From Pontibacter arcticus (GTDB taxonomy: Bacteria > Bacteroidota > Bacteroidia > Cytophagales > Hymenobacteraceae), in NCBI RefSeq assembly GCF_003284895.1, contig NZ_QMDV01000004.1, positions 453,787 to 517,786 on the forward strand: a DNA stretch of 64,000 bases, read 5' to 3'. This document shows, in pieces, positions 1 through 7,724 of this stretch. Positions within the stretch are counted from its first letter, which is position 1. Every line of letters begins with the position of its first letter. A program made the position numbers and the translations under genes. The notes beneath the pieces are model-generated. The model was not told the origin of the DNA. It did no database searches and worked only from the letters and a program-made list of their open reading frames with translations.

Positions 1-879
1 CAGGAAAACCGTAAGCACGCGGGCACAGCTTTTCTGGCGGCGAAGTTTAGCAGCGCAGGTAGCTGTGTAACTGGCCGTGGCTTCGTGCAGCAACTCCAGA
101 GACGTAACAGGTTTGCCAAACGAACGCGACGTACACATGTTCTGCTTAGCAGCTGTAATCAGTTCGAGTCCCAGGCAAGGTTCGCCGCGCAGTTCTTTGG
201 CCGTACGCAAACCCACCACTGTCAGGTGTTTCCGGATAAAAGAATCGGAGGCGCAACTCAGGTCTTTGGCCGTGTAAATACCGAAGCTGGCCAGTTTCTG
301 GGCGTTACGCCGACCTATTCCCCATACATCGCCTACTTCGGTTCTGGCTAAGGCTTCGTTCAGTTCATATTTATCCTGCAGGAGCAGCACCTTGTTATCA
401 GCTTTAATTTCTTTAGTGAGACGGTTCGCCAGCTTTGCCAGCGTTTTAGTAGGGGCGATGCCCACCGATACAGGTATTCCGGTCCATAACTTTACTGTTT
501 CGCGTAATTTTGTTGCGTGCTTCAGTACATCGTCGTTCTTCAGGTGGCTGAAATCCAGGAAAGCTTCATCAATCGAGTATACTTCCATTTCAGGAGCAAA
601 CTGTGTCATGGTGGCCATTACGCGCCTCGACATATCACCGTATAGGGTATAATTGCTGCTGAACACTTGGATGTTGTGCTGCCTGATCTGGTCTTTGATC
701 AGAAACTCTGGTTCACCCATTTTAATGCCCAGCGCTTTTGCTTCGGCGGAGCGTGAAATAACACAGCCATCGTTATTGGAAAGTACCACTACAGGCCTGC
801 CTTCTAAGTGCGGGGCAAAAACCCGTTCGCAGGAAACGTAAAAGTTGTTGCAGTCTGCGAGTGCATATAAAGCGGCCAT
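1..879 (-). CDS. umuC: Y-family DNA polymerase V catalytic subunit UmuC (3' end beyond window)
   Basis: Error-prone translesion polymerase of the SOS response. The reading frame is open from an ATG at 879 to the window edge, giving 293 codons of a protein usually about 420 long, so the little-finger and C-terminal regions are missing from view. The N-terminus reads [20 protein letters not shown], with the first catalytic aspartate at D9; the second catalytic pair is in [10 protein letters not shown] (D104, E105), the hallmark of UmuC/DinB polymerases. It starts 2 nt after the stop of umuD, so the two are translated from one message, the standard umuDC arrangement. Expected to be active with processed UmuD'. 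Family identity is firm; the missing C-terminus cannot be judged. Confidence 0.95.
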   Translation of the reverse strand, partial: MAALYALADCNNFYVSCERVFAPHLEGRPVVVLSNNDGCVISRSAEAKALGIKMGEPEFLIKDQIRQHNIQVFSSNYTLYGDMSRRVMATMTQFAPEMEVYSIDEAFLDFSHLKNDDVLKHATKLRETVKLWTGIPVSVGIAPTKTLAKLANRLTKEIKADNKVLLLQDKYELNEALARTEVGDVWGIGRRNAQKLASFGIYTAKDLSCASDSFIRKHLTVVGLRTAKELRGEPCLGLELITAAKQNMCTSRSFGKPVTSLELLHEATASYTATCAAKLRRQKSCARVLTVFL

Positions 880-881
880 AC

Positions 882-1355
882 TTACTTTATTTTAGCTGTT
901 TGGTGCAGCGCCCATATCACCACGCCCCAGGCTTTAAAATCCATGTCCTCGGTTACCTCCAAAGTCGTGAAATCCTGGTTTGCCGGTTGCAGGTACAGTT
1001 TGTTGTCCTTACTAACGAGCCGTTTTACGGTAAATTCACCGTTCACCGAGCCGATCAGGATTTGCCCTGCGCTGGCTTTTATCGAGCGGTCTACCACCAG
1101 AATATCCTCGTCGTAAATGTTGGCATCTTCCATAGAGTTGCCGCGCACACGCACCAGGTACGTAGCGGTAGGGTTCCGGATCAGGAGTTGGCGCAGGTTC
1201 ACATGGTCTTCCAGGTAATCGTCGGCAGGCGAGGGGAAACCAGCTGCAATGTAGGGCTGCAGCATGGGCAATTCCAGTTCCTGCAAAGCCTGTTGCGGTA
1301 AGACCTCAAACGGGAAGGCTAATGTGGTTTCGGGTAGGGTGAAAATCTCTTTCAT
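882..1355 (-). CDS. umuD: SOS mutagenesis protein UmuD (S24 peptidase)
   Basis: LexA-like self-cleaving accessory subunit of DNA polymerase V; RecA-stimulated cleavage would yield active UmuD'. The 157-residue protein is a little longer than E. coli UmuD. The cleavage site is Ala38-Gly39 in YIAAGFPSP; the catalytic serine is S74 in RGNSMED and the general-base lysine K111 in FTVKRL. There is no DNA-binding domain, which separates it from LexA. First gene of umuDC; ATG at 1355. The promoter and two inverted repeats upstream (1382-1439) suggest SOS-type repression. All expected catalytic residues are present. Confidence 0.95.
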   Translation of the reverse strand: MKEIFTLPETTLAFPFEVLPQQALQELELPMLQPYIAAGFPSPADDYLEDHVNLRQLLIRNPTATYLVRVRGNSMEDANIYDEDILVVDRSIKASAGQILIGSVNGEFTVKRLVSKDNKLYLQPANQDFTTLEVTEDMDFKAWGVVIWALHQTAKIK

Positions 1356-1381
1356 AGTTTCGGGATATTGCTAACACAGGC

Positions 1382-1439
1382 CAAATATATATTAAAAACT
1401 AATATATTTAGCTTTTTAATACTAATAAATTTAGTATTA
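1382..1439 (-). promoter_or_regulatory. umuDC promoter with two stacked palindromic operators
   Basis: Read leftwards, a Bacteroidota -7 box TATATTTG occupies 1382-1389, about 27 nt from the umuD ATG; no clear -33 TTG is visible. Two inverted repeats with the same 5-bp spacer lie here: ATATATTA-N5-TAATATAT (1387-1407), which overlaps the -7 box, and TAATACTAA-N5-TTAGTATTA (1417-1439), a perfect 9-bp pair. Their centres are 31 bp apart, about three helical turns. Seen: the repeats and the overlap. Inferred: binding sites for a LexA-type repressor that would occlude the promoter. Confidence 0.65.
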
Positions 1440-1707
1440 TGTTTTGAATATTATCCTTCACAGAGAGAAATTTATACTTTGAAAGGCGGTAATTGCTTTG
1501 AAATCTTGGTTTATACTTCGGTTAGGAAGTATGGAATTTGGAGCCGGTAAATGATCAAGGATAAGGTCGCCCTTGCTGCGTGTTTTCACCAGCAAGCAGT
1601 AAGGCTGTAGCTCCGTAGCAGAGGTATAGTTGTTGGTGAAAACACCAACAACGGCAAACGCAGAAGTATAAATTATATTCCTAAGCAGAAATCTCAACCT
1701 ATAGAAA
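1440..1707. other. Intergenic region without a convincing gene
   Basis: Lies between the umuDC control region and the MaoC terminator. Two short open frames cross it on opposite strands but neither looks coding, and one runs through the terminator. It holds three AAGTATAA/TTATACTT octamers (1472, 1511, 1664) and a perfect hairpin at 1629-1652. Confidence 0.6.
1629..1652. repeat. Perfect 10-bp hairpin with AAAA loop
   Basis: GTTGTTGGTG (1629-1638) and CACCAACAAC (1643-1652) pair perfectly around a four-base loop. No T-tract follows on either strand, so it is not an ordinary intrinsic terminator. Function unknown. Confidence 0.7.
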
Positions 1708-1712
1708 TAAAA

Positions 1713-1742
1713 AAACCGCCCTGGTAAAGGCGGTTTCAAAGT
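1713..1742 (-). terminator. Intrinsic terminator of the MaoC gene
   Basis: Stem AAACCGCC (1713-1720) with GGCGGTTT (1729-1736); on the minus strand it runs into a T-tract. It lies 50-70 bp past the stop of the gene at 1786-2253. Confidence 0.85.
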
Positions 1743-1785
1743 ATGAAGCAGTTTATACTTCTGCTAAATGCAAGGGAAGTGTTTG

Positions 1786-2253
1786 TTAACTGTTAAAATG
1801 ATACAGAAACGTGATGATACCTGTGTAAGCGGGCTTTTTGCTGTCTTTTATTTCAAGGGATACTTCGAGGCGGGCTTTGGCGATACCGCGCAGATCTTTT
1901 ACAGAAAGTAGTTTGGCACGCAGGCGCACGTCACTGTTTACGGCTACGGCCTGGTTAAAACGCAGGCTCTCGATCTCGTAATTTACCTGCATTTTCAGGT
2001 TTTCGATCAAAGCGATCTGCGACCACAAATAAGGCAAAAGCGAAACGGTAAGGTAGCCGTGTGCAATGGTGCCCCCAAACTGGGATTCTGTTTTGGCGCG
2101 CTCCGCATCCAGGTGTATCCACTGGTAATCCAGGGTTGCATCGGCAAATTTAGTTATCTGCTCCTGCGTGATGGTGTGGTAAGCAGAAATGCCCATTTCT
2201 TTTCCTTCGTATTGGGCCAGGTCAGAAAAGTTTTTGATAAGTAATTGACTCAT
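1786..2253 (-). CDS. MaoC-family (R)-specific enoyl-CoA hydratase
   Basis: A 155-residue single hot-dog-fold protein of the MaoC dehydratase family, expected to hydrate trans-2-enoyl-CoA to (R)-3-hydroxyacyl-CoA in the cytoplasm. The hydratase-2 motif is visible in FADATLDYQWIHLD, with the catalytic pair likely D42 and H47, followed by the glycine-rich stretch QFGGTIAHGYLTVSL that lines the acyl-CoA pocket. Length fits the short bacterial MaoC proteins. It stands alone with its own terminator downstream (1713-1742). Substrate chain length and pathway (beta-oxidation shunt, polyhydroxyalkanoate or other) cannot be read from the sequence; no PHA synthase is in the window. Confidence 0.88.
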   Translation of the reverse strand: MSQLLIKNFSDLAQYEGKEMGISAYHTITQEQITKFADATLDYQWIHLDAERAKTESQFGGTIAHGYLTVSLLPYLWSQIALIENLKMQVNYEIESLRFNQAVAVNSDVRLRAKLLSVKDLRGIAKARLEVSLEIKDSKKPAYTGIITFLYHFNS

Positions 2254-2449
2254 GTATAAATGTTGTGTTTTAAGGGAGCGTGCCGGTAATATAGATTTGG
2301 TAGCCCAATATACACTTTATCCGACAGGAAGAAATACTTCACTTTAAAGTATAAAGCAAAAATTTCATCAGAAGAATACCAGAAAGTATACTTGTTTATA
2401 CTTTTAAAACAGCAGTTATACTTAAAAATCAGGCTGTAACCTGGGGCTG

Positions 2450-3691
2450 TTAGTTGGTTTTGCGGTTTGCCAAAAATTCTTGTAAAGCTTGCTCGAATTG
2501 CTCTACTTCCTGCAGGGTATTGTAAGGTGCCAGCCCAATCCTGACCCAGCCGCCCATCGGGATCACGCCCAGTTTTTCGGCCATGGTAGAGGCGTAAAAG
2601 TGGCCGTCAGCGATGCACATATTGTGGTTTTCGGCAAACCAGGTAGTTACGTCGCGGGCATTTGTACCGGCAACGGTAAACGCAAAAGTCGGGGTTTTGG
2701 GGTGGCCGGCGGGTGCACGGTAAAGGGTAACGTCAGGTAACTGGCTCAGGAAAGATTCGATTCTGTTGGCCAACTGCAGTTCGTGTGCCTCGATGCGCTG
2801 CATGCCGGAGCGGAGTTGCTGCCGGCGGGTTTCGCCTTCGCCCTGTGCGGCTATAAAAGCGATGGCACCAATTAAACCGGCAATGGCTTCGTGATTCTGG
2901 GTGCCGGTTTCCAGTTTGTCGGGGATGGTTTGCGGAGCAGGCTGCAGTTTGTAAACCGGCAGCTTTTCGAACAGTGTTTCAGCAATAACAGCAATACCAA
3001 TGTGCGGCCCGAAGAACTTGTACCCCGAGCAAAGCAACACATCGCAGCCCAGCTTTTTAAAATCGATTGGCAGGTGAGGTACCGCGTGTACGGCATCCAG
3101 AATTACAATGGCATTTACTTCTTTTGCGCGCGCAATTATTTTTTCGATGGGCGTAACCGTACCCATCACGTTCGACGACATGCCCACTGCCACCAGTTTG
3201 GTTTTTTCGGTGATGAGTTCGTGCAGATTATCCAGGTTTAACGTATAGGTAGCCGGATCAACTTCCAGAAACTTAATGGTAGCGCCTTTGTCGTTGGCCA
3301 TGGTAACCCAGGGGTCCACGTTGGCGCGGTGGTCGAGTTCGGTAACCACAATTTCGTCTCCGGGTTTTATAAGAGTACCCAGGCTACGGGCAATAGCAAA
3401 GGCATGCGAGGTCATGTTCTGGCCGAAAGCAACTTCAGCAGGCGCACAGTTCAGCAGATCGGCTACCGCTTTTCTAGCTTCTTCCAGCAAATTATCTGTT
3501 TTTATACTTGTCGGGAAGGCGCCGTGGAGGTTGGCCATGCCGCCGGTAATGTAGGCCACCATCGCATCGAGCGCCTGCTGTGCCATTTGTGTGCCGCCGG
3601 GGCCATCAAAGTAAATAAAAGGCTTATTGGTTGCTGTTTCGTGCAGGGCCGGAAAGGCCGCGCGAAGTTTTTGTACCGTAAACTGGCTCAT
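2450..3691 (-). CDS. Cysteine desulfurase-like PLP enzyme (class V aminotransferase fold)
   Basis: A 413-residue pyridoxal-phosphate enzyme resembling the NifS/SufS-like family often called cysteine desulfurase-like protein. The PLP lysine is K225 in CSGYKFFGPH, the ring-stacking histidine H121 in ELDHRANVDPW, and the pyridine-nitrogen aspartate D199 in VILDAVHAVPH. The C-terminal loop reads NMCIADGHFYAS rather than the usual SufS RxGHHCA, so desulfurase activity is not assured and another C-S lyase or aminotransferase reaction is possible. The frame extends 45 codons upstream to 3826, but that extension is AT-rich and unlike the family; MSQFTVQKLR at 3691 is the natural start. No suf genes adjoin it. 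Confidence 0.85.
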   Translation of the reverse strand: MSQFTVQKLRAAFPALHETATNKPFIYFDGPGGTQMAQQALDAMVAYITGGMANLHGAFPTSIKTDNLLEEARKAVADLLNCAPAEVAFGQNMTSHAFAIARSLGTLIKPGDEIVVTELDHRANVDPWVTMANDKGATIKFLEVDPATYTLNLDNLHELITEKTKLVAVGMSSNVMGTVTPIEKIIARAKEVNAIVILDAVHAVPHLPIDFKKLGCDVLLCSGYKFFGPHIGIAVIAETLFEKLPVYKLQPAPQTIPDKLETGTQNHEAIAGLIGAIAFIAAQGEGETRRQQLRSGMQRIEAHELQLANRIESFLSQLPDVTLYRAPAGHPKTPTFAFTVAGTNARDVTTWFAENHNMCIADGHFYASTMAEKLGVIPMGGWVRIGLAPYNTLQEVEQFEQALQEFLANRKTN

Positions 3692-3846
3692 AAAGTATAC
3701 ATTATTTGCTATCTGGTGATGCTCTGAAGTTGAGAAGTCAGAACAAGATAAAGATTTTAGCGATAGGTTGATAAGGCAAAAGTATAAGCTGGAAAAATCA
3801 AGCGATTTATACTTTCTGAAATACACCTCGGCAAGTATGAAAATCC

Positions 3847-4152
3847 TTAGGCGTAATGTATTTCGAGTTCTTCGGTTTGCAGCCCGAACGCGATTCCCTG
3901 CCGCAGAATGTTGTAATTCGGATGGTTGGGCGTGGCCAGTTCTTTTTCGATGTCAGAAATGGTGGTTTTTAGCGTGTCGCCGGCAAAAAAGCGGAACCAG
4001 ACACTTTTATCTGTTTCTTCTTCGTCGTCGGCCACCAGCAGCTGTTCAATGTAGCGGAGCTTTTCGATGAGCTCTTCCAGGCTGATGTGGCTATTGAGGT
4101 ACTGGCTGAAGGCCTCGTGGGTAATGGGCGTATAAGTGGTTTGTTTGCTCAT
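3847..4152 (-). CDS. Conserved hypothetical protein, 101 aa
   Basis: Unrecognised small acidic protein with a helical look. Starting at the ATG at 4152 (MSKQTTYTPITHEAFSQYL) it is 101 residues; a longer frame to 4179 adds nine residues that overlap a TATA-rich stretch and look untranslated. It contains the segment DDEEETDKSVWFRFF and no signal peptide or membrane segment, so it is probably cytoplasmic. Neighbours are a PLP enzyme and a Nudix hydrolase in the same direction, with gaps of about 70-155 bp. No function is proposed. Confidence 0.65.
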   Translation of the reverse strand: MSKQTTYTPITHEAFSQYLNSHISLEELIEKLRYIEQLLVADDEEETDKSVWFRFFAGDTLKTTISDIEKELATPNHPNYNILRQGIAFGLQTEELEIHYA

Positions 4153-4220
4153 GTGGAGGAAGTATAAATTGGCTGGCAAGTTAGCAAGTATACATTACAA
4201 TGGTAAAACTAACTGAGTAG

Positions 4221-4619
4221 TTAAGAAAGCAGCGCTTTTTTTCTCAGCCAGTCGAATATAAGCTGGTCTACAGCCGAGATCCGTGTTCTATCCTGGTACG
4301 TAAGCCACACTATTTCTTCAATTTCGTTGGCAGGGGCCATGGTGCCGGTATAATTTCCTGTATAGCACGTCATGCGTACCAAAGTGCCTTCTGGATGGTT
4401 ATCTGCCTGCGCCACAAAGATGCCTGCCAGGGTTATACTTTCTTTGATGAGGTTTACACTAAGCTCCTCGCTGATCTCTCTTGACAGTGCTTCGAAATCA
4501 TTTTCGCCTGCTTCGCGCTTACCACCTGGTATGTAGTATTTGGTTCTGTCTCTGCTGCGTGTACTTAGTATTTTGCCATCCTGTAGTTGGATCCAGGCCA
4601 GTTTGTCGATTAGTTGCAT
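4221..4619 (-). CDS. Nudix hydrolase
   Basis: A 132-residue Nudix-fold pyrophosphohydrolase, cleaving a nucleoside diphosphate linked to another moiety. The Nudix box is complete: G33-x5-E39-x7-R47-E48-I-S-E51-E52, with the metal-binding glutamates in REISEEL. The glycine that usually follows REUxEEx is replaced by serine (S54), a tolerated change. The preceding segment YYIPGGKREAGEN matches the typical entry to the box. Substrate is not predictable. It reads leftwards after the histidine kinase gene, separated by 88 bp, and is probably expressed separately. Confidence 0.9.
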   Translation of the reverse strand: MQLIDKLAWIQLQDGKILSTRSRDRTKYYIPGGKREAGENDFEALSREISEELSVNLIKESITLAGIFVAQADNHPEGTLVRMTCYTGNYTGTMAPANEIEEIVWLTYQDRTRISAVDQLIFDWLRKKALLS

Positions 4620-4707
4620 GTGTTTGTTTTTTTAGCTTTTAACTGTAAAAGGAAGATAGACATGTGCCGGAGCGGTTTAATTAAGTTGCCTCTCGCTGTG
4701 GCGCTGT

Positions 4708-6039
4708 TTATACTTTAGGTTGAACATAAAATTCCTGCGGAAATAAAAATGAAAAGCTTGTACCCTGATCAGGCCGGGATTGTATGCTTAGTTGTATGTT
4801 GTGAAACCGGGCTACCGTTTCGACAATCGGCAGGCCTAACCCATGGCTGACGCCGTCGGGGGCATGCAGCCGCTTAAACCGGCTGAAAATGTGTGGCAGT
4901 TGTGTTTCGGGGATGCCTACGCCGGTATCGGTAACAGTTAATTGATAGCCTGCTTCGGTAAAGCTGCCTGTTATGGTCACAGCGCCGCCTGGCCTGTTAT
5001 ACTTTATGGCATTGTTTACCACGTTAAACAGCATGGTAAAGAGAAGCGAGTAATTTGCTGTACAGGTTAAATCTTCGGCTATCGCCAAATCCAGGGTAAG
5101 GCGTTTTGCTTCTATGCGCTCTGTTACTTCTTCAGCCACCTCGTGCGCCAGCGCCTCTATACTTACTTTTTCATTGCGCAGGTATTGCTCATTCTCGATA
5201 CGGGAGATCAGAAGCAGCGCCTGGATGATACTTTTAAGGCGGTGCAGTGTACGCTGGCTTTCCACCATTTTAACAAGCATTTCTTCAGGGAGCGCCGGGT
5301 CTGTCAGCAGGTTTTCGAGGCGGGTCTGTAAAATGGTGACCGGTGTTAACAGCTCATGCGACACGTTGCCTATAAATTCTTTTTCCTTCAGGAAAGCTTC
5401 CTGCATCTGCATCATCATGCTATTGATGGTGGTATTCAGGTAAACAAAGTCGCTGGTAGAGGTCGAAAGCTCCTCAGGTTTAAAGGTTTCGGGATGGCTT
5501 ATTTGCTGCAGCCGCCGGATAATAAGGGTAAGCGGGTGCAGAAGCACTTTTATAAAAGCCAAGTCTATAAAGACAGTGATCAGGACAATGGCCACCAGAA
5601 AATAGGACGCGTAGCGTTGCATGGTGTCGCTGGTTTCGCGGATAGTGGCCAGGCTGCGGCCAATTTCCAGCAGATAGGTACCGCCTTCCACTGCAAATGC
5701 CAGGCTCAGAACCCTGTACTCCAACGTATCGCCTTCCACTTTGCGGTAGCTGTTATCAATCCTGTTATCAATCTGCGAAGCGTCAATGGGCTCCAGCGAT
5801 ATAAATTCTTCTTTCAGGAGGTTGTAGCTGCCATACATATCTGTCTCAGTGTTTATAAAATACTGGATTCCCTTTTCCTGGATAATGTCAAAAACCTGCT
5901 CCTTTTTCTCGAGCAGCCGCTTATCTGTATTATGCAGGGCAACGCGATTGATAAGGGCAGGGAGCAAGAAAATCAGAAGCAGTAAGGTTATGATCTTGGA
6001 AACCGCACTGAAAAGTGTAAGCTTGGATTGCAGCTTCAT
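4708..6039 (-). CDS. Two-component sensor histidine kinase
   Basis: A 443-residue inner-membrane kinase. Membrane segments at about residues 14-32 and 145-167 enclose a periplasmic sensor loop of about 110 residues. The HisKA box EFIGNVSHELLTPVTIL places the phospho-accepting histidine at H228; the N box is near FNVVNNAIKYN and the G1 box is DTGVGIP, followed by GLGLPIVE. The sensor loop has no recognised ligand domain. It starts 1 nt after the stop of the response regulator, so the two form a pair. The outer-membrane barrel and alanine-rich secreted protein just upstream suggest an envelope role, but the stimulus is unknown. Confidence 0.93.
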   Translation of the reverse strand: MKLQSKLTLFSAVSKIITLLLLIFLLPALINRVALHNTDKRLLEKKEQVFDIIQEKGIQYFINTETDMYGSYNLLKEEFISLEPIDASQIDNRIDNSYRKVEGDTLEYRVLSLAFAVEGGTYLLEIGRSLATIRETSDTMQRYASYFLVAIVLITVFIDLAFIKVLLHPLTLIIRRLQQISHPETFKPEELSTSTSDFVYLNTTINSMMMQMQEAFLKEKEFIGNVSHELLTPVTILQTRLENLLTDPALPEEMLVKMVESQRTLHRLKSIIQALLLISRIENEQYLRNEKVSIEALAHEVAEEVTERIEAKRLTLDLAIAEDLTCTANYSLLFTMLFNVVNNAIKYNRPGGAVTITGSFTEAGYQLTVTDTGVGIPETQLPHIFSRFKRLHAPDGVSHGLGLPIVETVARFHNIQLSIQSRPDQGTSFSFLFPQEFYVQPKV

Positions 6040-6040
6040 G

Positions 6041-6715
6041 TTATACAGTTAACCTGTAACCTACGCCCCGTACAGTTTCCAGCCAATCGTTGGGTATAAA
6101 CGGAGCCAGTTTTTTACGCAGGTTTTTAATATGAACATCAATGTAATTGGAGTCATAGTCATCCTCCAGGATGTTTCCCCAGATATGCTCGGTTAACTGC
6201 AGGCGCGTCAGGATCCGGTTTTTATGCAATAGGAGGTAGTGCAGCAAATCAAACTCTTTTTTTGTAAGTTGTATTTCTGTCTGTTCGAAATTTACGCGCC
6301 TGCCGTTACTATCCAGTTCCAGGCCATGCAGTGTCAGCAAAGACGAACTGATATTGAATTTACGGCGCACAATGGCCTGCATGCGCATCTGCAGTTCCAG
6401 AAGCGAAAACGGCTTCGGAAGATAATCGTCGGCCCCGAGCCTTAACCCCTCTATCCGGTCTTCCACGGCCCCACGCGCAGTAAGTATGATAATGCCCGGC
6501 TGTTGTTCCAGTTGCATGGCTTCTCTTAACAGGTCGAGGCCGTTGTAATCTGGCAGCCCGAGGTCAAGCAGTATAAAGTCATAACGGTTAACTGCGATTT
6601 TTTCTGAGGCTTCTTTCCCAGTATAAGCCGTATCGCAGCAATAATGCTCTTTCGTTAAAAAGTGCACCAGTTCAGAAGCCAGGCTTTTTTCATCTTCTAC
6701 AATCAGTATATGCAT
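6041..6715 (-). CDS. OmpR/PhoB-family response regulator
   Basis: A 224-residue DNA-binding response regulator. The receiver domain (1-115) has the acidic residues E7/D8, phosphorylation site D51 in FILLDLGLPD, T79 in ILTARG and K101 in LPKPFS. The C-terminal winged helix (about 130-224) contains the typical LTKKEFDLLHYLL and the ending ETVRGVGYRL, both signatures of the OmpR subclass. It is the partner of the kinase directly downstream. It starts 27 bp after the outer-membrane barrel gene, so barrel, regulator and kinase may be cotranscribed, giving the regulator control over its own operon. Confidence 0.95.
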   Translation of the reverse strand: MHILIVEDEKSLASELVHFLTKEHYCCDTAYTGKEASEKIAVNRYDFILLDLGLPDYNGLDLLREAMQLEQQPGIIILTARGAVEDRIEGLRLGADDYLPKPFSLLELQMRMQAIVRRKFNISSSLLTLHGLELDSNGRRVNFEQTEIQLTKKEFDLLHYLLLHKNRILTRLQLTEHIWGNILEDDYDSNYIDVHIKNLRKKLAPFIPNDWLETVRGVGYRLTV

Positions 6716-6742
6716 GGGTATAAGCTTTAGATAATAAAGGTA

Positions 6743-7654
6743 TTAAAAAGTATAGCTGATGTTAAACGAATAGAATGATTGTGCTTCCGAATTATCGCCC
6801 TCTATCTTGTTTACCGGAATCGAATAGCGGTAAGCTGGTTCCAGTTCAAAGTTTCCCCAGTACATGACTACCGGTAATTTTAATTCATAATTAAGGACCT
6901 TGAACTTGCTGACAACCTCGGTGGTAGTGGTGGTGGTGCTACCGGAACCGGGAGGAGCAAGTACTCCGGGAAGTAATTTTCCTTTGCCGGGCTTGCCGCC
7001 GGTTGAGCCGCCGCCTGTAGTGGTGGTATGGGTTTCGTAGAAGCGTTGCGTACCTGCTGTTACCGATACTTTGGGGTCCAGCCCGATCACGTGCTTTCCG
7101 TTCCAGAGCGGGTTAAGCGGAATAAACCTGGAGTTTTCCAGTACAGTAAAAATATCGTGGCTTTCGCCGAATATATAACTGGTTGTGAATCCGGTGTAAA
7201 GTATACCCCAATCCAGGGCAGCTTTGGCAGAGGTGGCATTAGACGTTGCTGCTTTTACCAGCGGCGTATTTTCCCCGAAGATAAAGCGGGAATAGCTCAG
7301 GTTTACTTCAACCAGGTCGCTGATTTTAGTAGCGTACCCTACCGAGAGGTCTGTTTCGTCTACATAACCCGCTGTATCGAACAGCTTATAGGAAGTAACA
7401 GATGCCCAAAGGCCTGTACGGTGTAGATAGGTTAGCGAAGCCGCCGCATACGGAAAGCGCACAGCTGTGTTCCGGCCAAAGAAAGAAGAGTTGTTAGCTA
7501 CTTCGGCTCCAACAGTCCACCAGCCTTTTTTTACTTTTGTAGTATCTGTGCTTACAATTGCATCAATGGGTAGTAACGATGGCGCGGCAAACGACAGGGC
7601 AGGAGCTACGAGTAACCCTATTAATCCGATAAGGTGTTTTTTTGACAGCTTCAT
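6743..7654 (-). CDS. Outer-membrane beta-barrel protein, unknown function
   Basis: A 303-residue exported protein. The ATG at 7654 gives MKLSKKHLIGLIGLLVAPALSF, a clean signal peptide ending near SFAAPS; the frame two codons further upstream begins with TTG. The rest shows alternating hydrophobic strands and ends in FNISYTF, the terminal phenylalanine expected of a Bam-assembled barrel. A flexible low-complexity loop rich in Gly, Pro and Thr (about residues 210-250, TTTTGGGSTGGKPGKGK and a run of Thr) interrupts it, probably an extracellular loop. A terminator-like hairpin sits only about 10 nt before the start. Ligand and function are unknown. Confidence 0.75.
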   Translation of the reverse strand: MKLSKKHLIGLIGLLVAPALSFAAPSLLPIDAIVSTDTTKVKKGWWTVGAEVANNSSFFGRNTAVRFPYAAASLTYLHRTGLWASVTSYKLFDTAGYVDETDLSVGYATKISDLVEVNLSYSRFIFGENTPLVKAATSNATSAKAALDWGILYTGFTTSYIFGESHDIFTVLENSRFIPLNPLWNGKHVIGLDPKVSVTAGTQRFYETHTTTTGGGSTGGKPGKGKLLPGVLAPPGSGSTTTTTTEVVSKFKVLNYELKLPVVMYWGNFELEPAYRYSIPVNKIEGDNSEAQSFYSFNISYTF

Positions 7655-7659
7655 AGGCA

Positions 7660-7696
7660 AAAAGCCGGCAGCCTGTGCGCTAACGCCAGGCTGCCG
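7660..7696 (-). terminator. Terminator/attenuator between the Ala-rich gene and the barrel gene
   Basis: CGGCAGCCTG (7666-7675) pairs with CAGGCTGCCG (7687-7696); on the minus strand the stem runs into GCTTTTTGCC, ending about 6 nt before the ATG at 7654. It would end most transcripts from the Ala-rich gene and let a fraction read through. Confidence 0.75.
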
Positions 7697-7724
7697 AACT
7701 GAGTTTAGGGTGAGTGGGGTTAGA

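Noticed and set aside
1368..1550. 60-codon open frame on the plus strand
   Set aside because: Overlaps the umuDC promoter and both palindromes; low-complexity translation.
1458..1739. 93-codon open frame on the minus strand
   Set aside because: It runs through the terminator hairpin of the MaoC gene, has no coding character, and ends in AT-rich DNA beside the umuDC operator.
2450..3691. Assignment as SufS of an iron-sulfur cluster operon
   Set aside because: No suf genes nearby and the active-site cysteine loop differs from SufS.
3692..3826. 45-codon N-terminal extension of the desulfurase-like protein
   Set aside because: No family resemblance, AT-rich, and family homology begins at MSQFTVQKLR (3691).
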